NCBI GenBank assembly: GCA_021799945.1
Contig: JAJYZK010000194.1
Span: 1 to 6,313 of the forward strand
Origin: Acidobacteriota bacterium
GTDB taxonomy: Bacteria; Acidobacteriota; Terriglobia; Terriglobales; Acidobacteriaceae
Direction: 5' to 3'
Length of the DNA: 6,313 nt
Positions 1 through 4,643 of this stretch are shown here, one piece after another. The translations under genes were made by a program, and so were the position numbers. The first letter of the stretch is position 1. The number at the start of each line of letters is the position of its first letter. Under the pieces are notes generated by a model, which was not told the DNA's origin, did not search any database, and saw only the letters and a program-made list of their open reading frames with translations.

Positions 1-32
1 GCCCTGCCGAGAAAGGCCGGAGGAGGGGTCAG

Positions 33-72
33 CCCCGTTTCGATCCATGAATCCCCGTTTCGGTCCATGATT
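33..72. repeat. Tandem duplication of a 20-bp unit
   Basis: Two adjacent 20-bp copies (33-52 and 53-72) match at 18 of 20 positions. Each begins CCCCGTTTCG and contains TCCATGA. On the minus strand each copy supplies an ATG followed by GAY CGA AAC GGG, so the duplication also doubles a possible start codon (at 68 and 48). Since 20 is not a multiple of three, the two starts are in different frames. The origin is unknown; slipped replication is the simplest explanation. Confidence 0.75.
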
Positions 73-105
73 CAACGAAGATTATTCAACGAAGATTCAA
101 CGAAC
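70..105. repeat. Three near-tandem copies of an 11-bp unit
   Basis: The unit ATTCAACGAAG occurs at 70-80 and 84-94, and again with its last base changed to C at 95-105. Only the trinucleotide ATT separates the first two copies. It directly abuts and slightly overlaps the 20-bp duplication on its left, making 33-105 one continuous low-complexity patch. No gene is supported across it. Confidence 0.75.
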
Positions 106-399
106 GGCAACCAACATCTTCTCGCAGGTGAGAGCGACATTGCCAGAAATCGCCGGCCGAAATCCGGACAGGTGGGCGGCCGGGCTCTGCCGGCTCCGGA
201 TCCCGGTGGCGCTCCATTTACAGGGCGAGGTGAGGGATTGGGCGGCAAAGGGCGCAGGCGCTGGAACGGAGGATCGAGCGCCGGAGGCTTCCGCGTGGCG
301 GCCGAGGGCGTTGAGGCGATCCGCCAACATCCTTCACGAGCTTGTTCGCGAGCGTGTTGTCAAACGGATTTGCCGGCGGTCGAAAGCCCCGCCCGGCCC

Positions 400-576
400 T
401 TACAGCAGAAGGAGATAGAGCACCAGGACCCCGGCCAGGGTTTGCAATCCAACGACGGTCCACAGCAGGCCGCGGCCCCGCCTCCGGACCCGGCCCTTTT
501 GAGGTTGCGCGTCCAGTCTGTGTTCCGGGCCGCTGGATCCCGGAGCGCCGTCGTCGATTCTTATCACCCTGTTCAT
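400..576 (-). CDS. Small tail-anchored membrane protein, function unknown
   Basis: The gene encodes 58 residues. Residues 1-28 are polar with several acidic residues, 29-36 are strongly basic (RVRRRGRG), and 37-58 form one hydrophobic segment of about 22 residues that ends at the stop codon. By the positive-inside rule the N-terminus should lie in the cytoplasm with the tail in the inner membrane. I chose the ATG at 576 over the in-frame ATG at 585 because an AAGGA Shine-Dalgarno sequence (586-590) lies 9 bases before 576 but directly abuts 585. Third codon positions are mostly G or C, as in the neighbouring genes. No enzyme motif or known family is recognised. It stands alone, with no adjacent gene on its strand. 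The clear membrane segment and ribosome site make it more likely real than a chance frame, but this remains an inference. Confidence 0.58.
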   Translation of the reverse strand: MNRVIRIDDGAPGSSGPEHRLDAQPQKGRVRRRGRGLLWTVVGLQTLAGVLVLYLLLL

Positions 577-585
577 CGCGCCCAT

Positions 586-590
586 TCCTT
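586..590 (-). promoter_or_regulatory. Ribosome binding site of the small membrane-protein gene
   Basis: On the minus strand these bases read AAGGA, a good Shine-Dalgarno core. Spacing to the ATG at 576 is 9 bases, whereas the ATG at 585 begins immediately after it. This decides the start in favour of 576. Confidence 0.5.
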
Positions 591-629
591 GGCGTCTGCC
601 GCTCCCGTTTGCCGCTTGCTTACGAATAT

Positions 630-643
630 CGGCGTTTCCGCCG
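630..643 (-). repeat. Short perfect hairpin with GAAA loop in minus-strand leader
   Basis: Five-base arms CGGCG and CGCCG surround four bases. Read on the minus strand the loop is GAAA, a stable GNRA-type tetraloop. It lies about 54 bases upstream of the small gene's start at 576, so it could form in that gene's leader RNA if transcription starts further upstream. Its role is unknown and a stem this short can arise by chance in GC-rich DNA. Confidence 0.35.
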
Positions 644-884
644 GTGAATTTCTACGACTTTCTGGCCGCGTATTCAAACGGTAATGAGTTTCGATTGGCG
701 GCCCGCTACAATCCGATAAAAACGATGCGAACAGACCTCCCGTCAGGCGGAATCCAAGAGATTGGATGCCTGCGGACCCGGATCGGGCGCAGCTCTTCGG
801 GCTCCCCGGGCGAAATTCGACCGGCAGAGGGATTTCGGGCCGTCAGCCTGAGCGAAGGTGGAAACAATGGCCGACGGGCAGGGT

Positions 885-920
885 TATATTCGCCATGGAT
901 TCGTCCGCAGGACACGAATC
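885..920 (+). promoter_or_regulatory. Possible promoter -10 box with adjacent operator-like dyad
   Basis: TATATT at 885-890 matches the sigma-70 -10 consensus at five of six positions. No good -35 box lies 16-18 bases upstream. Immediately downstream, GATTCGT (898-904) and ACGAATC (914-920) form a perfect 7-bp inverted repeat around a 9-bp spacer, where an operator over the transcription start, or a 5' hairpin in the RNA, would lie. The glycosyltransferase gene starts 174 bases further on, which would imply a long untranslated leader. The sites are visible; the regulatory role is a guess. Confidence 0.25.
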
Positions 921-963
921 GTCGCTCATTCGGACCTTCCATTACGCGGTAGCATGGTGGGCG

Positions 964-990
964 GCCGGGAAGACCGCGCCGGAAGACCGC
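964..990. repeat. Short tandem duplication (14 and 13 bp)
   Basis: GCCGGGAAGACCGC (964-977) is followed directly by GCCGGAAGACCGC (978-990), identical apart from one missing G. It lies in non-coding sequence upstream of the glycosyltransferase gene and looks like a local slippage duplication. Confidence 0.6.
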
Positions 991-1094
991 ATGACCCGGC
1001 GAAAAACCCTTGCGGACAACGGCCTTCCGACCGGACAATAGTCCGCGGCGGCCCGCGCAGTCCCTGCCGGAACTGCATGCAATACTAGACTTGG

Positions 1095-2312
1095 ATGATA
1101 CTGAAGGGTCTTCAATTCGCGGTGTGGGGGATGGCGGCGATCGCCTGTATCTATTACGCCATCGTCCTTTACAGCGCATGGCGCTTCTTCCGGCGTTCGG
1201 CGCCGCTGCTTCCGGGAAAACCGGATTTCCGCGGCGATTTTTCCCCTCCTGTCAGCATTCTGAAACCGATTCGCGGTCTGGATCCGGACGCCTACGAAAA
1301 CTTCGCCAGCTTTTGCCGTCTGGATTATCCGGAGTATGAGATTGTCTACTGCGTCGGCGATACCTCCGATCCGGCTCTGCCGACGATTCAGCGGGTGATG
1401 CGCGACTTTCCCCAGCGCCGGATTCGCGTGCTGATCGGCTCCGGGAGGACGGCCGTCAACGACAAAGTGGCGAAGCTGGTGCGTCTGACCGCGGAAGCGA
1501 AATACGAGACGCTGGTGATTAACGACAGCGACGTCAGGGTGCGGCCCGACTATCTGCGAACCATGACCGCGCCCCTAGAAGATCCCGGAACCGGCGCCGC
1601 AACCTGTTTCTATGTGCCGGTTCCCGCGGAGGAGAAGCGTTTTGTCCAGCGTCTTCAATCCGTAGGCATGCTTTCGGATTTCTATGCGGGGCTTCTCGTC
1701 GCCCGGCAGTTGGACGGGGTGAAGTTCGCTCTCGGACCCAGCATTGCGACTACGCGGAAGCACCTGGCTTCCTTTGGCGGGTACCAGGTAATGGAGAACC
1801 GGCCGGCCGACGATCTCCTGGTTGGCCGGCTGATCGCCGAGCAGGGCTATCGCGTTGCGCTGCTGAGCTATGCGGTGGAGACCGTTTCCGACTTCCATTC
1901 GCTGCACGATCTTTTTTTGAAGCGCCTGCGCTGGACCGTCGTGATGCGCAATTTCCGCTCCTGGGGGCATCTGGGGCTGATCTTCACTCTCGGGCTGCCG
2001 TGGGCTCTCCTCGCGGTCGCCATGCAGCCTTCCTGGGGCGTGACCCTCGGCTTTCTGGGCGCATATTTCGCCTTTCGCGTGGCCATGCTGATGACCATCG
2101 GCGGCTGGGGTCTCAGCCAGCCCGACACGCACAGAAAGATTCCGCTGATTCCCGTCTGGGATCTGATGTCGCTGTGCGTCTGGCTGGTCAGCTTTACCCG
2201 GAACAGCATTCGTTGGAGAGACGGGTATTACCTCATCCGCAACGGCGAGTTGGTTCCCATCGATCGCGCGCGGGGCGTGCGGGCCGCGGAAAAAGCCCCC
2301 GAGCACATCTGA
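1095..2312 (+). CDS. Ceramide glucosyltransferase/HpnI-type glycosyltransferase
   Basis: This 405-residue membrane enzyme should transfer a sugar from a nucleotide donor to a lipid acceptor at the inner membrane. A membrane segment at about 9-29 is followed by a GT-A catalytic domain with the ceramide glucosyltransferase motifs in order: VSILKPIRGLDP (53-64), D1 in DTSD (89-92), D2 in NDSDVRV (143-149), D3 in ADDLLVG (238-244) and an xxRW box ending at W280. Further hydrophobic segments lie near 291-310, 314-336 and 351-368. Length and architecture fit the GT2/GT21 ceramide glucosyltransferase group and the related hopanoid enzyme HpnI. No sphingolipid or hopanoid gene is adjacent, so the acceptor (ceramide, hopanoid or another lipid) is undecided. 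The ATG at 1095 lacks a clear Shine-Dalgarno sequence; starts at 1122 (GTG) or 1131 (ATG) would shorten the first membrane segment. Lys276 occupies the first position of the (Q/R)xxRW box. The family assignment is firm; the acceptor is not. Confidence 0.92.
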   Translation: MILKGLQFAVWGMAAIACIYYAIVLYSAWRFFRRSAPLLPGKPDFRGDFSPPVSILKPIRGLDPDAYENFASFCRLDYPEYEIVYCVGDTSDPALPTIQRVMRDFPQRRIRVLIGSGRTAVNDKVAKLVRLTAEAKYETLVINDSDVRVRPDYLRTMTAPLEDPGTGAATCFYVPVPAEEKRFVQRLQSVGMLSDFYAGLLVARQLDGVKFALGPSIATTRKHLASFGGYQVMENRPADDLLVGRLIAEQGYRVALLSYAVETVSDFHSLHDLFLKRLRWTVVMRNFRSWGHLGLIFTLGLPWALLAVAMQPSWGVTLGFLGAYFAFRVAMLMTIGGWGLSQPDTHRKIPLIPVWDLMSLCVWLVSFTRNSIRWRDGYYLIRNGELVPIDRARGVRAAEKAPEHI

Positions 2313-2591
2313 GATCCCGACAGCGATTTTCCCTGCGCCAAGATTGAATGCGGCGCGCAGCCAGCGAAGCGGTCCGCTACGTCTCTGCCGCCGGCTCGAT
2401 ATTCCGCAAGCGGGAGGGTCAAGCCTCCTGCGGCAAGCCGCCAACCTGCGGGAGCGGGATTCCGCTCAGCCGCCAATCAAGGGGCCAATGGCCGCCCTAG
2501 ACGGGGAGTCCGCAGACGGTGAGTCGCGGCATTCTCCAGCTTTCCCCGGCTCTCCCCGAAAATCCATGTCCCATATTCGCCGGAGGGATTG
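2313..2591. other. Convergent intergenic region, no gene
   Basis: The 279 bp lie between the stop codons of the glycosyltransferase gene and the minus-strand exported-protein gene, which point toward each other. No open frame shows protein-like content. The only notable structure is the imperfect hairpin at 2404-2433. Neither gene has a classic hairpin followed by a T-run here. Confidence 0.6.
2404..2433. repeat. Imperfect hairpin in the convergent gap
   Basis: CCGCA (2404-2408) pairs with TGCGG (2429-2433), and GGAGG (2413-2417) pairs with CCTCC (2424-2428) around a six-base loop. Four unpaired bases (2409-2412) bulge on the left arm. The ten pairs make a fairly strong RNA stem downstream of both converging genes, suggestive of a 3'-end structure. 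No U-run follows on either strand, so an intrinsic terminator is not supported. Confidence 0.4.
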
Positions 2592-3026
2592 TCAAGGGTT
2601 CATGCCGGTCCAGTGGCGGCTCTTGACCTTGCTGTCTTTTTTCATCGGCGGGGGAGTTCTTTTTCCCCATAGCGCGTGATCCCAGGTAACGGCTTCCAGT
2701 CCGTCATGAGCCAGTTGAAAGGACATCGGCGGCGCCGCGGGGCCACTGTTGTCACTCGAAAAAGTCACCTTCGCCAACGCTCCCGACTCTGTCCAATGGC
2801 CAAACAAGGTCTGCGGTCCTTTGCCGAAATCCTCGGTGACGGTCGCAGTTCCATCCGCGCCAAGACTGACGCTCATCTCCGTTGCGTCGTTGCTCATCGA
2901 AGAAATATAGCTCCCTACAAACTTCGAATGTGCGACGGCGCTTTCGGTCTGCGCGAACAGCACCGCGGACGCTAGCGCCGCGGCGGCGAGAAATACTGAG
3001 GCTCGAAAGAATCTGGGCAAGTGCAT
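2592..3026 (-). CDS. Exported 144-residue protein, possible NlpE/lipocalin-like barrel
   Basis: The gene encodes a small secreted protein of unknown function. Residues 1-25 look like a Sec signal peptide: basic start (HLPRFFR), hydrophobic core about 11-24, and likely cleavage after Ala25. The mature part has no cysteine, so it is not a lipoprotein. FVGSY (36-40), alternating polar and hydrophobic strands around LGADGTATVTEDFGKG (55-70), FGHW (75-78) and a later TWDHALWG stretch (114-121) resemble the DGT-x-T ... G-x-W strand pattern of NlpE-like and lipocalin-like beta barrels. That resemblance is judged by eye. A longer in-frame version starting at 3188 is possible, but it would add 54 Arg/Pro-rich residues ahead of the signal peptide and is rejected. 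No clear Shine-Dalgarno sequence precedes 3026; only a GGGGA directly abuts the ATG. It diverges from the MFS gene and converges with the glycosyltransferase gene, so it is probably transcribed alone. Confidence 0.75.
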   Translation of the reverse strand: MHLPRFFRASVFLAAAALASAVLFAQTESAVAHSKFVGSYISSMSNDATEMSVSLGADGTATVTEDFGKGPQTLFGHWTESGALAKVTFSSDNSGPAAPPMSFQLAHDGLEAVTWDHALWGKRTPPPMKKDSKVKSRHWTGMNP

Positions 3027-3109
3027 TCCCCGCCATTCTACGATGTGAATCCTCAGCCGCGCGGCCTTTTTTCTTCCGGGTGCTCCCGGCGGCCGGCTTG
3101 CGGCCCATT

Positions 3110-3134
3110 CGATGGCCGCCGGCGGCGGCCATCG
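3110..3134. repeat. Perfect 11-bp inverted repeat with 3-bp centre
   Basis: CGATGGCCGCC (3110-3120) and its exact reverse complement GGCGGCCATCG (3124-3134) flank GGC. As DNA it could be an operator for a dimeric regulator between the two divergent genes. As RNA, transcribed from either side, it would be a very stable hairpin. It might also be a dispersed genomic palindrome of REP type. Nothing in the window distinguishes these. Confidence 0.65.
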
Positions 3135-3210
3135 CGAGCGTTGGGCCTGCTGAACCCACGCCGAACCCGCTATGATGAGGTCATCCACTGCATACTTTTG
3201 CGCTTCTCCC

Positions 3211-3214
3211 GGAG
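3211..3214 (+). promoter_or_regulatory. Ribosome binding site of the MFS gene, short spacing
   Basis: GGAG lies only 3 bases before the ATG at 3218, closer than the usual 5-9. The in-frame GTG at 3227 would have 12 bases of spacing, so neither start is ideal. I kept the ATG; the choice changes the protein by three residues. Confidence 0.4.
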
Positions 3215-3217
3215 AAA

Positions 3218-4456
3218 ATGGAATTAGTGTGGAATCCCCCCCTCAAATCCCGGCAAAAGCGGATCCTGCCGCTTCTCGGGACCCTGTGCATCATTACTCC
3301 CTTCGCCGTAGACATGTATTTGCCGGCGTTTTCGGCCATCGCCGCGGGGTATCGAACCACCACCCCGCAAATCTCTCTCTCTCTTTCGACCTATTTCATC
3401 GGCTTCGCCCTGGGGCAGGTGCTCTACGGGCCCCTGCTGGACCGCTTCGGCCGCAAGAGACCGCTTTATTTCGGCCTCGCGGTCTATATTGTTTTTTCCA
3501 TCGGCTGCGCCCTCGCCCCCAATCTGCGATCGTTTGCGGCCTTCCGGTTTTTGGAGGCGCTCGGCGGCTGCGTGGCCCAGGTCGCGGCCATCGCCATGGT
3601 GCATGATTTTTTCCAGGTGAAGGAAAGCGCGAAGATCTTTTCCCTGCTGTTCCTGATGATCGGCACATCCCCGCTGCTGGCGCCGACCATCGGGAGCGCC
3701 GTGATGGGCGCGCTGGGCTGGCCGTGGATCTTCGGGTTGCTGGCGGCGATCGCTTTCCTGGTCCTGGCCTTGGTGTTCCTCCTGCTGCCGGAAGGCCATG
3801 CCCCGGACCGCGGAGTTTCCCTGCGCCCCGCCCCGATTCTTGCCGAATTCCGCGACATTGCGAAAGACCCCCAGTTCCTTACCTACACTCTGGCCGGCGC
3901 CTTCTCCTTCGCCGGGCTGTTCGCCTTCGTCGCCGGCTCGCCGATCATCTTCATGGATGGCTTTCATCTGGGAGCTAGAGCCTTCGGCCTAGTTTTCGCC
4001 GTGCTGGTCATGGGTTTCATTGGCGGTAGCCAGGCCAACGTATTTCTGCTGCGCCGGTTCGGCAGCAGACAAATCTTCCTCACTGCTCTCTCCCTGCAGG
4101 TTCTCATCGGAATATGTTTTCTGGCCGCCATCTACAGCGGAATCGCTGGATTGAAGAGCGTTCTGGTTCTGTTTTTCGCCTTTCTCTCCTGCATCGGCCT
4201 GACCTTTCCGAACGCGGCGGCTTTGGCTCTGGCTCGCTTTTCGCGCAACGCGGGACGGGCCTCGGCCTTGTTCGGGTTCCTGCAAAACGGCGCCGGGGCT
4301 TTGATCTCCGTGGGCATCGGAATGCTTGGCGCGCATGCCGTGTTTCTGCTGCTGGCCTCCACCGCCATGGCCGGCCTGGCGATTCTGGCCGCGGGGCAAA
4401 GGCGAATCGGCGAAATCGTGGACGAGCCGGAATGCGAGGCGGCGCTGATCCTGTGA
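3218..4456 (+). CDS. Bcr/CflA family major-facilitator efflux transporter
   Basis: This 412-residue inner-membrane protein is a drug/H+ antiporter-type exporter of the major facilitator superfamily. Family members expel drugs such as bicyclomycin or chloramphenicol, or metabolites such as cysteine. The order of features fits Bcr/CflA closely: ITPFAVDMYLPAF in the first membrane helix (26-38), motif A GPLLDRFGRKRP (71-82) between helices 2 and 3, FRFLEALGG (109-117) in helix 4, a motif C-like SPLLAPTIGS (151-160) in helix 5, a hydrophilic central loop at about 191-218, AGSPIIF (239-245), GLTFPNAAALAL (327-338), and AGRASALFGFLQ (345-356). Length is normal for the family and twelve hydrophobic segments are readable. 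No regulator or partner pump gene adjoins it: the gene on its left diverges and the next gene starts 187 bp downstream. The substrate cannot be told from sequence, so no gene symbol is given. Confidence 0.95.
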   Translation: MELVWNPPLKSRQKRILPLLGTLCIITPFAVDMYLPAFSAIAAGYRTTTPQISLSLSTYFIGFALGQVLYGPLLDRFGRKRPLYFGLAVYIVFSIGCALAPNLRSFAAFRFLEALGGCVAQVAAIAMVHDFFQVKESAKIFSLLFLMIGTSPLLAPTIGSAVMGALGWPWIFGLLAAIAFLVLALVFLLLPEGHAPDRGVSLRPAPILAEFRDIAKDPQFLTYTLAGAFSFAGLFAFVAGSPIIFMDGFHLGARAFGLVFAVLVMGFIGGSQANVFLLRRFGSRQIFLTALSLQVLIGICFLAAIYSGIAGLKSVLVLFFAFLSCIGLTFPNAAALALARFSRNAGRASALFGFLQNGAGALISVGIGMLGAHAVFLLLASTAMAGLAILAAGQRRIGEIVDEPECEAALIL

Positions 4457-4643
4457 GGGACTGCCGCCTGATTGGCCATCGAAGCAGGAGCCGGCTGCGC
4501 GCCGATGCGCTGGCGCCCGGAAGTCCTTGCTTGCGCAGGCAACTAACGACGGCCTGCCCGGGCACGGTCCGGCGGCCCACTGATGTATGGTGGAGTTGCC
4601 TTTTCCGGCGCCGTTTTCCCCGTTTCGCCAAACGAGGCCGACC
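4457..4643. other. 187-bp gap between the MFS and GH31 genes
   Basis: No gene is seen. A 6-bp-stem inverted repeat, GCAGGC (4535-4540) with GCCTGC (4552-4557), surrounds an 11-base loop, and GC-rich partial stems lie near 4499-4516. None is followed by a T-run, so no intrinsic terminator for the MFS gene is supported. The gap is large enough for an independent promoter for the GH31 gene, but no convincing -35/-10 pair is visible. Confidence 0.5.
4634..4637 (+). promoter_or_regulatory. Ribosome binding site of the GH31 gene
   Basis: GAGG, within ACGAGG at 4632-4637, precedes the ATG at 4644 by 6 bases. This normal spacing, with a signal peptide beginning at that ATG, fixes the start. Confidence 0.6.

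Larger units (their letters stand above)
1..399. other. Left-edge stretch without a supported gene
   Basis: No reading frame here gives a believable protein. The open frames on both strands translate to Arg/Pro/Gly/Ala-rich sequence without hydrophobic cores or motifs, typical of chance frames in GC-rich DNA. The only visible structure is the group of short tandem repeats at 33-105, annotated separately. Because the window starts here, a gene reaching in from the left on the minus strand cannot be excluded: a minus-strand frame beginning at 68 stays open to base 1, but only about 22 residues are visible. The right part of the stretch would be the 3' flank of the small minus-strand gene; no clear hairpin plus T-run terminator is visible for it. 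Confidence 0.6.
577..1094. other. 518-bp stretch without a supported gene
   Basis: This stretch separates the divergently oriented small minus-strand gene and the glycosyltransferase gene, so it should hold the promoters of both. Reading frames here are rich in Arg, Pro and Gly and show no domain. Visible structure: a 5-bp-stem hairpin at 630-643, a TATATT hexamer at 885-890, a 7-9-7 inverted repeat at 898-920 and a short direct duplication at 964-990. No tRNA-like cloverleaf, riboswitch core or strong sigma-70 promoter pair is evident by eye. Confidence 0.6.
3027..3217. promoter_or_regulatory. Divergent intergenic region with palindrome
   Basis: These 191 bp must carry the promoters of both the minus-strand exported-protein gene and the plus-strand MFS gene. 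They contain a perfect 11-bp-arm palindrome (3110-3134) and a smaller 5-bp-arm hairpin (3076-3080 with 3085-3089) next to a short T-rich run (3067-3072). TATGAT at 3171-3176 resembles a plus-strand -10 box, about 40 bases before the MFS start, but no matching -35 box is seen. Shared regulation of the two genes is possible but not shown by the sequence. Confidence 0.4.

Noticed and set aside
25..40. GGGG TCAG CCCC followed by GTTT as a terminator
   Set aside because: The stem has only four pairs and the T-run is three bases, which is too weak to call.
128..418. A 96-codon plus-strand frame starting with GTG
   Set aside because: It has no Shine-Dalgarno sequence, is Arg/Ala-rich without a hydrophobic core or motif, and is no better than other frames in the region.
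67..684. A 205-codon plus-strand open frame near the left edge
   Set aside because: It begins within the tandem repeats, has no ribosome site, changes composition along its length, and overlaps the better-supported small minus-strand gene.
1575..2444. A 289-codon minus-strand open frame
   Set aside because: It lies opposite the glycosyltransferase gene, whose family motifs establish the plus strand as coding; its own translation shows no domain.
3171..3176. TATGAT as the MFS gene -10 box
   Set aside because: It matches five of six consensus bases but no -35 box is found at 15-19 bases, so it is not listed as a promoter.
3027..3188. N-terminal extension of the exported-protein gene to an ATG at 3188
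   Set aside because: It would place 54 Arg/Pro-rich residues before a textbook signal peptide and run through the palindrome at 3110-3134. The ATG at 3026 is more plausible.
3224..3967. A 247-codon minus-strand open frame
   Set aside because: It is antisense to the Bcr/CflA gene and gives highly charged, Gln/Gly/Arg-rich sequence typical of the complement of membrane-protein codons.
4535..4557. 6-bp inverted repeat after the MFS gene as a terminator
   Set aside because: The loop is 11 bases and no T-run follows; it is noted only within the intergenic entry.
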